A DNA stretch of 64,000 bases from Kordiimonas aestuarii (GTDB lineage Bacteria; Pseudomonadota; Alphaproteobacteria; Sphingomonadales; Kordiimonadaceae): NCBI RefSeq assembly GCF_025574465.1, contig NZ_JAOBPP010000020.1:600549-664548 (forward strand), read 5' to 3'. The notes beneath the pieces are model-generated. The model saw only the letters and a list, made by a program, of their open reading frames with translations, did not search any database and was not told where the DNA came from. The position numbers and the translations under genes are program-made. Position 1 is the first letter of the stretch. Each line of letters opens with the position of its first letter. Of this stretch, positions 46,138 to 55,935 are shown one piece after another.

Positions 46138-47646
46138 ATGACCATGAAAAATGCCGCGATAATCATAAGCCTGCTAATGCTGTGCTGCGCGCCAAACGTA
46201 CAGGCGCAAGACTATGCCCCCTTGCTGATGGACAACATCATTGCGTGCGAGGGAAAAGCGCTTTCAGATATGCCTTCAAGCTTTGACGGGCCTGAGTGCA
46301 CACGGGTCAACGGCCATTTTGCCAGTACTTTTGGCAGGCTGGTTTGGCTGAAGGGTACGGTGCGGGTGAGCGAAGGTCTGCTCAACGGCCGGGGGCCGCT
46401 TGGCCTGTATATATCAGCCAAGGCATCAAGCGCCATATGGCTCAATGGTCACAAAGTCGGCATGAACGGGGTGCCTGCGGCGTCACCTGAGGATGAAGTT
46501 CCGGGTAAAATGGATGCGGTCATGCCGCTTGACCGCGCGGTGGTGCATGCCGGGGACAACGAAATCATCATTGCCCTGTCCGACCAACACGGGTTCATAC
46601 CGCTGGTTGCGCCCGTGCATTTCATTGCCATCGCTCCCTTCCTTCATGTCACCGATGATATCCTGCGGGGCTATTTGCCAGCCTTCCTGCCATTGGGGGT
46701 GTTGATCCTTGGCGCGCTGTATTTTGGCGTGCTTGCCATTCGCCGCCACGAGGGTTGGCAGGACTTTCTGGTGCCGCTGACCGCGCTTTTTGCCGCCGGG
46801 CAACTGCTGTCAGAGGTTTCCCGCGGCCTGTGGGCCTATGATTACCCGTTTCATGACGTACGGCTGGTGCTGATCCTGACGTGCGCAACAGCGGGCGGCG
46901 TTTGCCTGTTCCTGCATGTACTTTTCCGTTTTGTCAGCGCGCACCGCCTGACCGTAGGCCTCATCGCATTACTCACCTACCTCATGCTGGTCCTGCCCGC
47001 TTATGGCTTTGACAACAAATCCTCACTCGCGCTGCTTGTGCCGGCGTGCTTCGCGGCGCTGATCGCCAGTTTTGCTGCTGTGCAGCGCGCTGTTTACGCC
47101 AAGACCTATGCGCTCGCGCTGTTTCTCTTCTCCTGCATCATTGCACTTGCACCCACCCGGTTTCTGGACATCTATTTCTATTACTGTGTTGCCGCGCTGC
47201 TTGTTTTCCTGTTCGCGCAGGAGATACGCCAGCATCTGGCCGAACGGCGGCTGCGGGCGGCGGAACAGGCCCGCGCCGACCGCCTGCAGCTTATTCTTGA
47301 TGAAAGCAGGGAACGCGTAAGCCCCACAAGCCTGAAGGTTACAGCGTCGGGCAAGGTGGAACTGGTCTCCGCACAGGATGTGGCCTATTGCAAAGGCGCG
47401 GGTGACTATGTTGAGCTGATGCTCGCCGATGGCAGTTGCAAGCTCCACAGCGCGACGCTGGCCGAGCTTGAAGGCGCCCTGCCCGGCACGTTTCTCAGGG
47501 TGCATCGGTCCTACCTTGTCAACACCGCCTTTATTGCGAGCCTCGACCGCGATGCCTCCGGCGCGGGTAGCCTTTTGCTCAAAAGCGGTGACATGGTGCC
47601 GGTCAGCCGCCGTATCATGCCCAGCGTGCGCAAGGCGCTTGCCTGA
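46138..47646 (+). CDS. membrane-anchored LytTR transcriptional regulator
   Basis: 502 residues. Signal peptide (to about 24), an extracytoplasmic domain of about 150 residues that reads as a sugar-binding-like jelly roll (VWLKGTVRVSEGLL, LGLYISAKASSAIWLNGHKV, GDNEIIIAL), seven membrane helices (about 175-370), a short coiled coil (EIRQHLAERRLRAAEQARAD) and a LytTR DNA-binding domain at about 395-500 (QDVAYCKGAGDYVELML, LRVHRSYLVNTAFI, VPVSRR). The whole is a one-component signal-to-DNA device with no phosphorelay. Likely target: the divergent hydrolase gene and itself. Confidence 0.85.
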   Translation: MTMKNAAIIISLLMLCCAPNVQAQDYAPLLMDNIIACEGKALSDMPSSFDGPECTRVNGHFASTFGRLVWLKGTVRVSEGLLNGRGPLGLYISAKASSAIWLNGHKVGMNGVPAASPEDEVPGKMDAVMPLDRAVVHAGDNEIIIALSDQHGFIPLVAPVHFIAIAPFLHVTDDILRGYLPAFLPLGVLILGALYFGVLAIRRHEGWQDFLVPLTALFAAGQLLSEVSRGLWAYDYPFHDVRLVLILTCATAGGVCLFLHVLFRFVSAHRLTVGLIALLTYLMLVLPAYGFDNKSSLALLVPACFAALIASFAAVQRAVYAKTYALALFLFSCIIALAPTRFLDIYFYYCVAALLVFLFAQEIRQHLAERRLRAAEQARADRLQLILDESRERVSPTSLKVTASGKVELVSAQDVAYCKGAGDYVELMLADGSCKLHSATLAELEGALPGTFLRVHRSYLVNTAFIASLDRDASGAGSLLLKSGDMVPVSRRIMPSVRKALA

Positions 47647-47787
47647 GCGACCAACACCGCCGCCGCCATGAAGTCAACATGATTACATGCTTCATCTGAT
47701 GTTCAGAAGACTTTTGGCATAACGCCGGGGAAGGATGAACCTGTCGGCGCCACATGCCGGAACAAGAAATCATTTTATGGGGTGATT

Positions 47788-49389
47788 ATGAAACCGCAAC
47801 TCTCGATGTTACCGTTTCTCGCAATCTTTGCCACGAGCGGCGTTTATGCTGACGATTTTGACCTGAAAGCATCGGTTGAGGCTGTCACTGTTTACCAGAC
47901 AGGAGGCGCGCTGGTGCACCGGCAGGCCAGTATCAACCTGCCTGCAGGGAACCACCGGATCACCGTATCAGGGCTGACATCGTCGCTGGATTCCAGCTAC
48001 GGCATCAACGCGGTGGCTGATGGCACGCGGGTGACAAACGTGCACAGTACGACCACCTACCTGCCACCTGAACCGTCAGCAGACCAGATGGCGCTCAACA
48101 AGCGGCTGCAGGATGCGCGGGACGCCCTTGCGAAAACCGACAATGCCATCGCCAGCACCGACATGCGGCTCACCTACCTGCAGGGGCTTGGTGAAAATGG
48201 CGGCTCAGGCAAGGACTGGCAAACCGCGCTCGATTTCATTGGCGACAAGACCGTGGCACTCATGGCGGAAAAACACACGCTTGAGACGAAACGCGCCGGC
48301 CAGGCTGAGCTTGTAAGAGCGCTGGAGCAGGAAACCTCTGCCTCGGGTGGCCGCCCCGGCATTACCTATAATGCGGTCATCAATATTGATGTGCCGAAGG
48401 CTGGCAAGTATGCCCTTGATGTCAATTATCTTGTGCGCAGCGCAAGCTGGGGCATATCCACCGATGCCAACCTGATGACCGACGAAAAAAAGGCCGACAT
48501 CAAACTGATGGCCGAGGTCAGCCAGTCCAGCGGAGAAGCATGGGAGGATGTGGCCCTCAGCCTCTCAACCGCCCGTCCGTCCTGGACCATCGGCGCGCCT
48601 GTGATGAACCCAGAATTCCTGCGCGTGCATGACAAGGATGACCTGCGCCGACCAGTGGAAACAGCGGCACAATTCTCTCCCCCCGCACCGCGCGCGATGG
48701 CGGATAGCCAGATGGAACGGCTGGAATCAAAAAGCATGGCGCGCCAGACAGCCACCACCTATGACATGAACTTCACCCTGAACAAGCCCGCGGACATCCC
48801 TACAAACGGCACGCCGCAGCAGTTTCTGGTGGAAAGCGTACAATTGCCGGCGGACATCGTCAGCCGTGTGACCCCGCGCTTTGACGGCGAGAACGCCTAT
48901 GTCTATGCCGATGTTACTCTGGAGGGCCTGCCTCGGCTGTCGAACATCACGGCTAAACTGAGCCGGGACGGTTACTATGCCGGGCGTGGCCGCTGGCCAG
49001 ACCTTGTGCCTGGCGAGGAGACCGAACTGCCGTTTGGCAACGACAGCGGCATCAAGGTTGAGACCATCACAAGCCCGTCACGCGACGGCGACACCGGCTT
49101 CTTTGGCAAAAAGAATGTCGAGGAAGAACGCCTTGTCTACCGTGTGACCAACAACCGCGACAAAAAGGCCGTGGTTGAGGTAACCGACCGCCTGCCTGTC
49201 CCCGCACATGAGGACGTGAAGGTGGAACTGCTCAAGGGCGCGACACAGGCCACCACAAAAGATGTGGACAGCAAGGCAGGGGTCATTACCTGGAAGAAGG
49301 AGCTGGCACCCGGCGAGGTTTGGGAAATTCACCATGAATACCGCATCACCTATCCGGCGGACATGGTGCTCATACGCTCGGGGTCGTAG
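47788..49389 (+). CDS. DUF4139/DUF4140 (mucoidy inhibitor MuiA family) protein
   Basis: 533 residues with signal peptide (MLPFLAIFATSGVYA). DUF4140 at the N-terminus (VEAVTVYQTGGALVHRQASI, GNHRITVSGL), a helical/coiled-coil middle (about 95-165) and DUF4139 (ALDVNYLVRSASW, EVSQSSGEAWEDVALSLST, GEETELPFGNDSGIKVE), ending LAPGEVWEIHHEYRITYP. Function unknown; named after a Salmonella-type mucoidy phenotype. ATG 47788 is chosen with GGGGTGA just upstream; a GTG at 47782 is possible. Confidence 0.85.
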   Translation: MKPQLSMLPFLAIFATSGVYADDFDLKASVEAVTVYQTGGALVHRQASINLPAGNHRITVSGLTSSLDSSYGINAVADGTRVTNVHSTTTYLPPEPSADQMALNKRLQDARDALAKTDNAIASTDMRLTYLQGLGENGGSGKDWQTALDFIGDKTVALMAEKHTLETKRAGQAELVRALEQETSASGGRPGITYNAVINIDVPKAGKYALDVNYLVRSASWGISTDANLMTDEKKADIKLMAEVSQSSGEAWEDVALSLSTARPSWTIGAPVMNPEFLRVHDKDDLRRPVETAAQFSPPAPRAMADSQMERLESKSMARQTATTYDMNFTLNKPADIPTNGTPQQFLVESVQLPADIVSRVTPRFDGENAYVYADVTLEGLPRLSNITAKLSRDGYYAGRGRWPDLVPGEETELPFGNDSGIKVETITSPSRDGDTGFFGKKNVEEERLVYRVTNNRDKKAVVEVTDRLPVPAHEDVKVELLKGATQATTKDVDSKAGVITWKKELAPGEVWEIHHEYRITYPADMVLIRSGS

Positions 49390-49582
49390 ATAGCGACAAT
49401 ACAGCCAAAAAAAAAATTTATACAACTGATAAGTTTACCGTTTGTGGCCTTGTTCCGCGGACGGTGACTTCCTGGATTGATCCGGTAGTACTTTTTTTAC
49501 CCTGACCTGCGATGATGCAGCCTGTTTTGAGTTTCGGGCGCCCGCCAGAGCGGCCTCTGTTACCTTAGGGAAGACAACCTTG

Positions 49583-50401
49583 ATGCCGCTTTTGCCGATG
49601 AAATTTCCTGCCTTGCTTGCTGTGATCGCAATCGCGGGCGCTTTGACGACCACTGCCACCGGCGCTGCCACAGCGCAACCCGAGCAGGAAAGCAGCCCGA
49701 CCCTACGCATCGCCACACGCAATTTCCTGCCGCCTTACATCTATGAGGACGCAAAAACAGGGATCGAGGTTGATCTGGTCAATGCGGTTTTCAAGGATAC
49801 CGGCTTTGATATCGAATATGTACAATTGCCGCGCATTCGCATGATCTCGTCGTTCGAGGATCACCAGCTTGACGGCATCCTGACCCAGAATGTCACGGCG
49901 TCAGACACCGGCTGCGCCACCAGCAGCTATATCGAGCATCAGAACGTCGGCCTGACGGTGAAAAGCCGTCATCTCGAACTTCAGAGCTTTGAAGAGCTGC
50001 GCAATTATGCGGTGATTTCCTTCTCCGGCGCCACTCGGTACCTGGGGGAAGACTTTCGCAACGCGGTGCGCGGTGCCAAACGCTACACAGAATCCGGCGA
50101 TCAGGGCACGCATATCTCTCTGTTGTACAAAGGGCGCTTTGATGTCGCCGTTGGCGACAACTGGATCCTGCGGCTGGCGCAAAAGCGCTATTTTGACCGC
50201 ACCGGCGAAAAGCTGGAGCTTGAAGCCCATCCCATCATGCCGCCAAGCCAGTATGTGGCCCGATTTCACGATCAAGCCGTGTGTGACGCCTTCGATGCCG
50301 CGCTTGCCAAAATCCAGCACAACGGCACCTATGCCGAAATCTGGGCCGGATACCGCGCCCGCATTTACGTGGAAGCCGGTATGGATGCCCCCTACCCCTG
50401 A
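49583..50401 (+). CDS. periplasmic substrate-binding protein, SBP_bac_3 type
   Basis: About 272 residues. Signal peptide (KFPALLAVIAIAGALTTTATG), then a type-3 solute-binding fold: LRIATRNFLPPYIYEDAKTG, IEVDLVNAVFKDTGFDIEYV, LDGILTQNVTAS, and a C-terminal helix. No ABC permease or ATPase is next to it, so it may act as an orphan binding or sensing protein. An A-run and about 190 bases without a gene separate it from the DUF4139 gene. The 3' ends of this gene and the DUF924 gene nearly touch (50401 and 50405). Confidence 0.85.
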   Translation: MPLLPMKFPALLAVIAIAGALTTTATGAATAQPEQESSPTLRIATRNFLPPYIYEDAKTGIEVDLVNAVFKDTGFDIEYVQLPRIRMISSFEDHQLDGILTQNVTASDTGCATSSYIEHQNVGLTVKSRHLELQSFEELRNYAVISFSGATRYLGEDFRNAVRGAKRYTESGDQGTHISLLYKGRFDVAVGDNWILRLAQKRYFDRTGEKLELEAHPIMPPSQYVARFHDQAVCDAFDAALAKIQHNGTYAEIWAGYRARIYVEAGMDAPYP

Positions 50402-50404
50402 TGC

Positions 50405-50944
50405 CTAGAAACTGCTGCCCGGCTGGTTGAGAAACTCGATTTCCTCTGGCGTGCTCTCCCGGCCCAGCGCTGTGTTCCGGTGCGGATAACGGCCAAAGCG
50501 GTCGATAATGGTTTTGTGCTTATGTTCAAAATCGAGGTTTTCATCAAGCCCGGGTTCTGAGAACAGACGCAGGGCTTCCGTGTGAACCGCGCGGCTTTCA
50601 CTGTGCATATAGGGCATGTAAAGGAACGATCGGCGTTCGGCGTCCCAGCCTTGCCCCACACGAAGGCGCACCGCTTCTTGCGACAGCACAAGCGCGAGCG
50701 CGTCGGCGGCAAAGGCCCGGCCACTGTCGCGGAACATGTTGCGCGGAAACTGGTCCAGCACGATGATTTCCGCCAGCCGACCCTCAGGCCGCGCGCGCCA
50801 GTGCCACAGCTCGCCCCGTGCCGCGGCTTCATAAAGCGCGAGAAACCGCCGCCGGACCAGATCATCAAAGGCTTTTGATTTTTTCCACCACGCCTCCGGC
50901 CCGGCCTCCGTGAACCAGAAATAGAGAATATCATCTGCTGTCAT
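50405..50944 (-). CDS. DUF924 family protein
   Basis: 179 residues, all-helical TPR-like fold. Family pattern: ILYFWFTEAGPEAWWKK, EIIVLDQFPRNMFRDSGRAF, AERRSFLYMPYMHSES and RFGRYPHRNTALGRES. Function unknown; the family is widespread in proteobacteria. Its start overlaps the stop of the M28 peptidase gene (ATGA, 50944-50941), so they are co-transcribed. Confidence 0.93.
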   Translation of the reverse strand: MTADDILYFWFTEAGPEAWWKKSKAFDDLVRRRFLALYEAAARGELWHWRARPEGRLAEIIVLDQFPRNMFRDSGRAFAADALALVLSQEAVRLRVGQGWDAERRSFLYMPYMHSESRAVHTEALRLFSEPGLDENLDFEHKHKTIIDRFGRYPHRNTALGRESTPEEIEFLNQPGSSF

Positions 50945-52125
50945 GGTCTGCTCCCTCGCGCCTTGCGCTGTTTTTGCCCCCGTTTGGGCACAAGGCGGAT
51001 GATCGCCTCGCCAAAGCGCGCGGCCTCTTCCACCCGGTCAAGCTCTATCTTTTCCACACTGTCTTCCATGGTGTGGATATGCGGCATATGGCCGTGCTCG
51101 TCATAGGCCGCAAGTGTCAGTGCGGAAATACCGTCCCGCACAAACCACACGCTGTCAAAGTCACCCACCTTGTGGCGCGCGGGGCCGATATGCTCAAACT
51201 TCTTATTCAGTTTTACCAGCGCGTGGGCAGCGTGCGCCAGCGGCGTGTCATAATAAACCGGTGTAAAACCCCCGCTTTCAATCACATAAGCCAACCTGCC
51301 AAAACCAACGGTATCAAAGTTCAGCACATGGGTTTCACGGGCATGCAGCTCTGCCTCATGCTGCTCCCAGTAATGCTGCGCGCCCAGCATCCCGGCTTCC
51401 TCAGCCGAGGTAATCACCAGCCGCACCTCGCTGTCATCCGGCATGTTGGCCCACAGGCGGCTCGCCACCTCTGTGGCGGCGGCAATACCCGTCAGGTTGT
51501 CATTGGCGCCGGGTGTATAGCCAAACCGCCAATAATCCACACTGGCCAGCACCCCTTGCACCACCAAAGCAAGCGCACAAAAGCCCTGCACCGCCATGGG
51601 CACATCAATACCCGACAGGGTCGCCAACGGCACCCACACACCAAAGGAGACAATACCCGTTGCCAGCCAGATATTAAGCTTGAAGTGTTTCACCTGCTGC
51701 GGCCGGTAGGCAAAGGACGCCGGGGCGCTGTCGATATGCGCCATCAGGATGAAAAGCCGCCGGCCCGCGCCCTTGCGCGCCACAAGGTTCGCTGTTGTGG
51801 AGCGCGCTGTCAGCCACACAAGCCGCGCCACGCGCCAGTCAAAAAACCACAGGTGGCTCAGAAGCAGCATCAACCCGCCGACCATCATCACCAGCGGGGC
51901 AAAACCCGCCAACAGCACAAAAAAGCATTGGCCCAGGGCGATCAGCCAGAAAAACGGCAGGTAACTGCGCGGGGTGAAAAAGCCTTCTTCATTCACGTCC
52001 ACATCAATCTCGCCCGACAGCTTCGCCATCAGCATTTCGCGCGCTTCCATTTCCTCTTCCGTGCCCACACCCCGGTGTGGCCATTCACTTAAGGTCTCGA
52101 ATATATCGCGTGCAGAAAGCGCCAC
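50941..52125 (-). CDS. membrane M28 family metallopeptidase
   Basis: 394 residues from GTG 52125, which follows AGGGGGAT by five bases. Two hydrophobic pairs of helices (LPFFWLIALGQCFFVLLAGF, VMMVGGLMLLLSHLWF; IWLATGIVSFGVWVPLAT, GFCALALVVQGVLASV) are interleaved with the M28 fold. Zinc-site residues are in MAHIDSA, GANDNLTG (Asp), SAEEAGMLG (Glu-Glu), LNFDTVG and PHIHTMED. The order of membrane segments within the catalytic fold is unusual for M28. An upstream extension to 52398 would run into the trmFO promoter and is not supported. It forms an operon with DUF924. Confidence 0.83.
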   Translation of the reverse strand: MALSARDIFETLSEWPHRGVGTEEEMEAREMLMAKLSGEIDVDVNEEGFFTPRSYLPFFWLIALGQCFFVLLAGFAPLVMMVGGLMLLLSHLWFFDWRVARLVWLTARSTTANLVARKGAGRRLFILMAHIDSAPASFAYRPQQVKHFKLNIWLATGIVSFGVWVPLATLSGIDVPMAVQGFCALALVVQGVLASVDYWRFGYTPGANDNLTGIAAATEVASRLWANMPDDSEVRLVITSAEEAGMLGAQHYWEQHEAELHARETHVLNFDTVGFGRLAYVIESGGFTPVYYDTPLAHAAHALVKLNKKFEHIGPARHKVGDFDSVWFVRDGISALTLAAYDEHGHMPHIHTMEDSVEKIELDRVEEAARFGEAIIRLVPKRGQKQRKARGSRP

Positions 52126-52260
52126 GCCATCCCCCTTGATAAAGCCGCAACCACTATGGTGGTCATGACAGCCTTTTTGGCTTACATATTGGCCCAAAGT
52201 CCAGTAAACATGCGCGCAAACTAGGCATGTCTGATGCGAAAAAGAGTAAGGTGTAACGGT

Positions 52261-53598
52261 ATGACAAATGCGTTGAAGGAAATCCACATCATTGGTGGCG
52301 GGCTTGCGGGCTCGGAAGCGGCGTGGCAGGCGGCAGAGGCAGGCGTGCCCGTGGTGCTGCATGAAATGCGCCCCGTCCGCAAGACCGACGCCCACCACAC
52401 CGATGGTCTGGCGGAGCTTGTATGCTCCAACTCGTTCCGCTCGGACGACGCCGTCAACAACGCCGTGGGCCTGTTACATGAGGAAATGCGCCGCCTTGGC
52501 TCCATCATCATGACAGCGGCGGAAAAGCACAAGGTGCCCGCGGGTTCCGCCCTTGCGGTGGACCGCGACGGTTTCTCGGAAGAAGTTACCGGCCTCCTCA
52601 ACAGTCACCCCAATATCACTATCGAGCGTGGCGAGATTGAGGGCCTGCCGCCCGCAGAATGGGACAATGTCATCATCGCCACCGGCCCACTCACCAGCCC
52701 CGCGCTCAGTGAAGCCGTGCTGGAACTATGCGGTGAAGACAGCCTTGCGTTTTTTGACGCCATCGCCCCGATTGTGGACAAGGACAGCATCAACTTTGAT
52801 GTCGCATGGTTCCAGAGCCGGTACGATAAGGGCGACGGCGCGGACTATATCAACCTGCCAATGACCCGCGCGCAGTATGAAGAGTTCATCCATGACCTCA
52901 ACACCGGCGAGAAGACGGACTTCAAACAGTGGGAGAAAGACACGCCCTATTTTGAAGGCTGCATGCCCATCGAGGTGATGGCCGAACGCGGGCCGGAAAC
53001 CTTGCGCTATGGCCCAATGAAACCGGTGGGCCTCACCTGCCCGCACTGGGACGAAAAACCCTATGCCGTGGTGCAACTACGGCAGGATAACAAGCTGGGC
53101 ACGCTCTACAACATGGTCGGCTTCCAGACCAAGCTGAAATATGGCGAACAGCAACGCATTTTCAAAAAGATCCCGGGGCTTGAGAATGCCACTTTCTTCC
53201 GCCTTGGCGGCCTGCACAGAAACACCTTCCTCAACAGCCCCAAGGTGCTGGACGGCATGATGCGCATGAAGGCAGACCCGCGCCTCAGGTTCGCAGGGCA
53301 AGTCACCGGTGTGGAAGGCTATGTGGAATCGGCCGCCATGGGCCTGATGGCCGGCCGCATGGCCGCCATGGAACGCAAGGGCCTCACGCCTACCACACCG
53401 CCCGCGACCACGGCTTTTGGCGCGCTTATCAGCCACATCACCGGCGGCGCCGACGCCAAGACCTTCCAGCCAATGAATGTGAACTTCGGCCTGTTCCCGC
53501 CCCTTGAAGGCAAGGTCTACAAGAAAGAACGCAAACCGGCGATGAGCCGCCGGGCGCTGGAAGCCCTTGAAGCTTGGAAAGCGACGGTTGAGGGGTAA
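52261..53598 (+). CDS. trmFO: methylenetetrahydrofolate--tRNA-(uracil-5-)-methyltransferase
   Basis: Folate/FAD-dependent tRNA m5U54 methyltransferase. 445 residues. FAD motif [17 protein letters not shown] at the N-terminus, [59 protein letters not shown], and [11 protein letters not shown], all typical of TrmFO (formerly Gid). ATG 52261 is preceded by AAGGTG; an in-frame ATG at 52234 is less likely. Present in alphaproteobacteria and Gram-positives but absent from E. coli, which uses TrmA. Confidence 0.97.
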   Translation: MTNALKEIHIIGGGLAGSEAAWQAAEAGVPVVLHEMRPVRKTDAHHTDGLAELVCSNSFRSDDAVNNAVGLLHEEMRRLGSIIMTAAEKHKVPAGSALAVDRDGFSEEVTGLLNSHPNITIERGEIEGLPPAEWDNVIIATGPLTSPALSEAVLELCGEDSLAFFDAIAPIVDKDSINFDVAWFQSRYDKGDGADYINLPMTRAQYEEFIHDLNTGEKTDFKQWEKDTPYFEGCMPIEVMAERGPETLRYGPMKPVGLTCPHWDEKPYAVVQLRQDNKLGTLYNMVGFQTKLKYGEQQRIFKKIPGLENATFFRLGGLHRNTFLNSPKVLDGMMRMKADPRLRFAGQVTGVEGYVESAAMGLMAGRMAAMERKGLTPTTPPATTAFGALISHITGGADAKTFQPMNVNFGLFPPLEGKVYKKERKPAMSRRALEALEAWKATVEG

Positions 53599-53740
53599 TG
53601 GCCTCAGCCACTACTCTCACGTCTTAACCGTCGTTCGTGCTTTTCTTGGTGTCACTCCCACGCCGGCAGGTGTCCAGGTGGGGTTTCCCCTTGGTTCATC
53701 TGCCTTTCTCTCTCCGGCATGACTGTGCGAATGTAGCATT

Positions 53741-54109
53741 CTAGCTCTGATACAGTGCAAAATGGCAGCCAGCAGGGTCACGCAGGATCGCCATGGTGCC
53801 GCCGCCTGCACCGCGCGGACCGTCAACGATGGTGCCGCCCGCGGCCTCAGCCACTTTCAACGCGTCATCCATCGATGCCACGGTGAAATATGGCATCCAC
53901 CCCGGCGGCACACCCTTGTTGCCGCCACGCGCGTGGCAGATGCCGCCGACGGCGTCGCCCGCGCTATCCATCATGACATAGTCGTCATAGTCGCCCATGC
54001 TGACGGCCTCAACACCCCAGCCGACCACATCCTTGTAAAAATCCTTCAGCCCTGACGCGTCATCAGTCGTGATGTCCAGCCAACCAACTTTACCTAGTGC
54101 ATCCGCCAT
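53741..54109 (-). CDS. VOC (glyoxalase/bleomycin resistance) family protein
   Basis: 122 residues from ATG 54109, which has GGGAGGA upstream. Two beta-alpha-beta-beta-beta modules: KVGWLDITTDDASGLKDFYK, WGVEAVSMGDYDDYVMMD, then PYFTVASMDDALKVAEAAGG and ILRDPAGCHFALYQ. This subtype (two-domain half, with DPAGCHFALYQ ending) is common and uncharacterised. Metal ligands are not certain. Confidence 0.88.
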   Translation of the reverse strand: MADALGKVGWLDITTDDASGLKDFYKDVVGWGVEAVSMGDYDDYVMMDSAGDAVGGICHARGGNKGVPPGWMPYFTVASMDDALKVAEAAGGTIVDGPRGAGGGTMAILRDPAGCHFALYQS

Positions 54110-54423
54110 TGTGATCCTCCCTTTTTCCACAAGCCAAACTCCGCCAACATTAACCAAGTTACAAGTCAAACGGTAGACATTGCTCAAGTCTCTCCCCTCC
54201 CACCACGCGCCACTCCCGCGCAGGCGGAAGCCCAGACGATGTTTTCGTCCCGCTCCAGCCCACCATTCTGGACACCTTTCACACGCGGGCATGATGGCTG
54301 GTAAGGCCTTGCTACATAAGGCCGGGGGCTTCTCACACCCTCGTGATCATCCCGCTCTCTTGACCATCCCCCATTTCCACGCCACTCTCCCGTCTTTCTT
54401 GCACAGACAGATTGAGGGCATTC
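54110..54423. other. 314-base intergenic region
   Basis: Between divergent VOC and M28 peptidase genes. Pyrimidine-rich with no convincing gene; long frames crossing it on the minus strand continue antisense into the peptidase gene and lack ribosome binding sites. Confidence 0.55.
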
Positions 54424-55824
54424 ATGACAATGAAAAATATTCTGACGGCAGCCGCGCTGAGCATGGCACTGGGCGGCATGGCGACCGCGGCAGAGCTTGT
54501 GCCACTGGCCGATGAAAGTGTCGAAACAGCCAAAGTGCTGCGCGACAAGGCGCTGGAGAATGACGAGGCCTATGAGCTTCTGGCCTCCCTGACCACCGAG
54601 GTGGGCGCGCGCCTGGCCGCCAGCCCGAAGGAAGCCGAAGCGCAAGCCTGGGCCGTGGCCAAATTCCTCGAACTCGGGTTTGACCGGGTTTGGAAAGAAC
54701 CGGTGATGGTGCCCAAATGGACCCGCCTGTCTGAGAGCGCCCATGTGGCAGAGCCGTTTGCGCAGCCGCTGACGATCACGGCGCTTGGCAAGTCTGTCTC
54801 CACGCCCGAGGGTGGTGTGCAGGCCGAGGTGGCGCATTTCGCCACCTTTGAGGACCTCAAGGCCGCCGACGCGTCTGAGGTTGAAGGCAAGATCGTTTTC
54901 ATCTCCAACCGTATGGAACGCTTCAAGACTGGCGCGGGCTACGGCCCTGCCGTCAGGGCACGTGGTGCCGGGGCGTCCGAAGCCGCCAGAAAGGGGGCCA
55001 AGGCCATCCTTATCCGCTCAATCGGGACAGACACTCACCGCCTGCCCCACACAGGCGGCGTGAACTATGAGGAAGACGCCCCCAAAATTGCGGCAGCTGC
55101 GCTCTCCAACCCCGATGCAGACCAACTGGTGCGCATCCTCGGCTATGGTGAGACCGTCCGGCTGGACCTGACGATCCAGACAACGATGGAAGAGCCGGTT
55201 GAGATGTTCAACGTGATCGGTGAGGTCACCGGCAGTGAAGCACCGGACGAATTTGTTGTGCTGGGCAGCCATCTGGACAGCTGGGACCTGGGCACCGGTG
55301 CCATTGATGACGGCGCGGGCGTTGCCATCACCATGGCCGCCGCCAATCTCATCCAGGATATGGCGCCAAAGCGCCCGCGCCGGTCTATCCGCGTGATCCT
55401 GTTCTCGGCTGAAGAACTGGGCCTTATTGGTGCACGCCAATATGCCGAAGCCCATGAAGGCAAGGACATCGACAAGCACATCATCGGCGGTGAATCCGAT
55501 TTTGGTGCCGGGCCTGTGTGGGCTTTGGCCTCAACCGTGAACCCCGCCGCCTTGCATGTGGTGGACAAAATGGCCGCACTCATGGGGCCCCTTGGCGTGG
55601 TGCGCGCGGACCGCAAGGCATATGGCGGGCCTGACGTGGGCCAGCTTGGCAAGGTCGGCATGCCGGTTGTGGACCTGATGCAGGACGGCACCGACTATTT
55701 TGACCTGCACCACACCGCCGACGACACGCTCGACAAAGTGGACCCGGTCGCGCTCCGGCAAAATGTAGCGGCATGGGTGGTGTTCACCTATCTCGCCGCC
55801 GACTGGCCGGGCACTTTCCGCTAG
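54424..55824 (+). CDS. secreted M28 family aminopeptidase/carboxypeptidase
   Basis: 466 residues with signal peptide (ILTAAALSMALGGMATAAE). A PA-like insert (about 140-235: KIVFISNRMERFKTGAGY, KGAKAILIRSIGTDTHRLP) precedes the M28 catalytic core: GSHLDSWDLGTGAIDDGAG (His, Asp), SAEELGLIGARQY (Glu-Glu), GESDFGAG (Asp) and DLHHTADDTLDKVD (His). This is the layout of plasma glutamate carboxypeptidase-like bacterial enzymes. ATG 54424 follows GAGGG. A strong terminator follows. Confidence 0.92.
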   Translation: MTMKNILTAAALSMALGGMATAAELVPLADESVETAKVLRDKALENDEAYELLASLTTEVGARLAASPKEAEAQAWAVAKFLELGFDRVWKEPVMVPKWTRLSESAHVAEPFAQPLTITALGKSVSTPEGGVQAEVAHFATFEDLKAADASEVEGKIVFISNRMERFKTGAGYGPAVRARGAGASEAARKGAKAILIRSIGTDTHRLPHTGGVNYEEDAPKIAAAALSNPDADQLVRILGYGETVRLDLTIQTTMEEPVEMFNVIGEVTGSEAPDEFVVLGSHLDSWDLGTGAIDDGAGVAITMAAANLIQDMAPKRPRRSIRVILFSAEELGLIGARQYAEAHEGKDIDKHIIGGESDFGAGPVWALASTVNPAALHVVDKMAALMGPLGVVRADRKAYGGPDVGQLGKVGMPVVDLMQDGTDYFDLHHTADDTLDKVDPVALRQNVAAWVVFTYLAADWPGTFR

Positions 55825-55848
55825 GTCTTTTAACGTAAGAAAGACAAG

Positions 55849-55874
55849 AAGGCAGCTTTTGCTGCCTTTTTTTT
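55849..55874 (+). terminator. terminator after M28 peptidase gene
   Basis: AAGGCAGC (55849-55856) pairs with GCTGCCTT (55861-55868), followed by eight Ts or so. Confidence 0.9.
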
Positions 55875-55935
55875 GTGACTTTATCCGCTTGCCTGCTACC
55901 ATAGGGGGAATGAAAGCCAACTTGCCGTGAGGAAA

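Noticed and set aside
49406..49426. Run of A residues followed by TTTATAC as a terminator or slippage site
   Set aside because: No stem next to it and not inside a reading frame; only an AT-rich spacer.
54184..54837. 217-codon minus-strand frame before the M28 peptidase gene
   Set aside because: Runs antisense into the peptidase signal peptide and catalytic gene; no ribosome binding site or domain.
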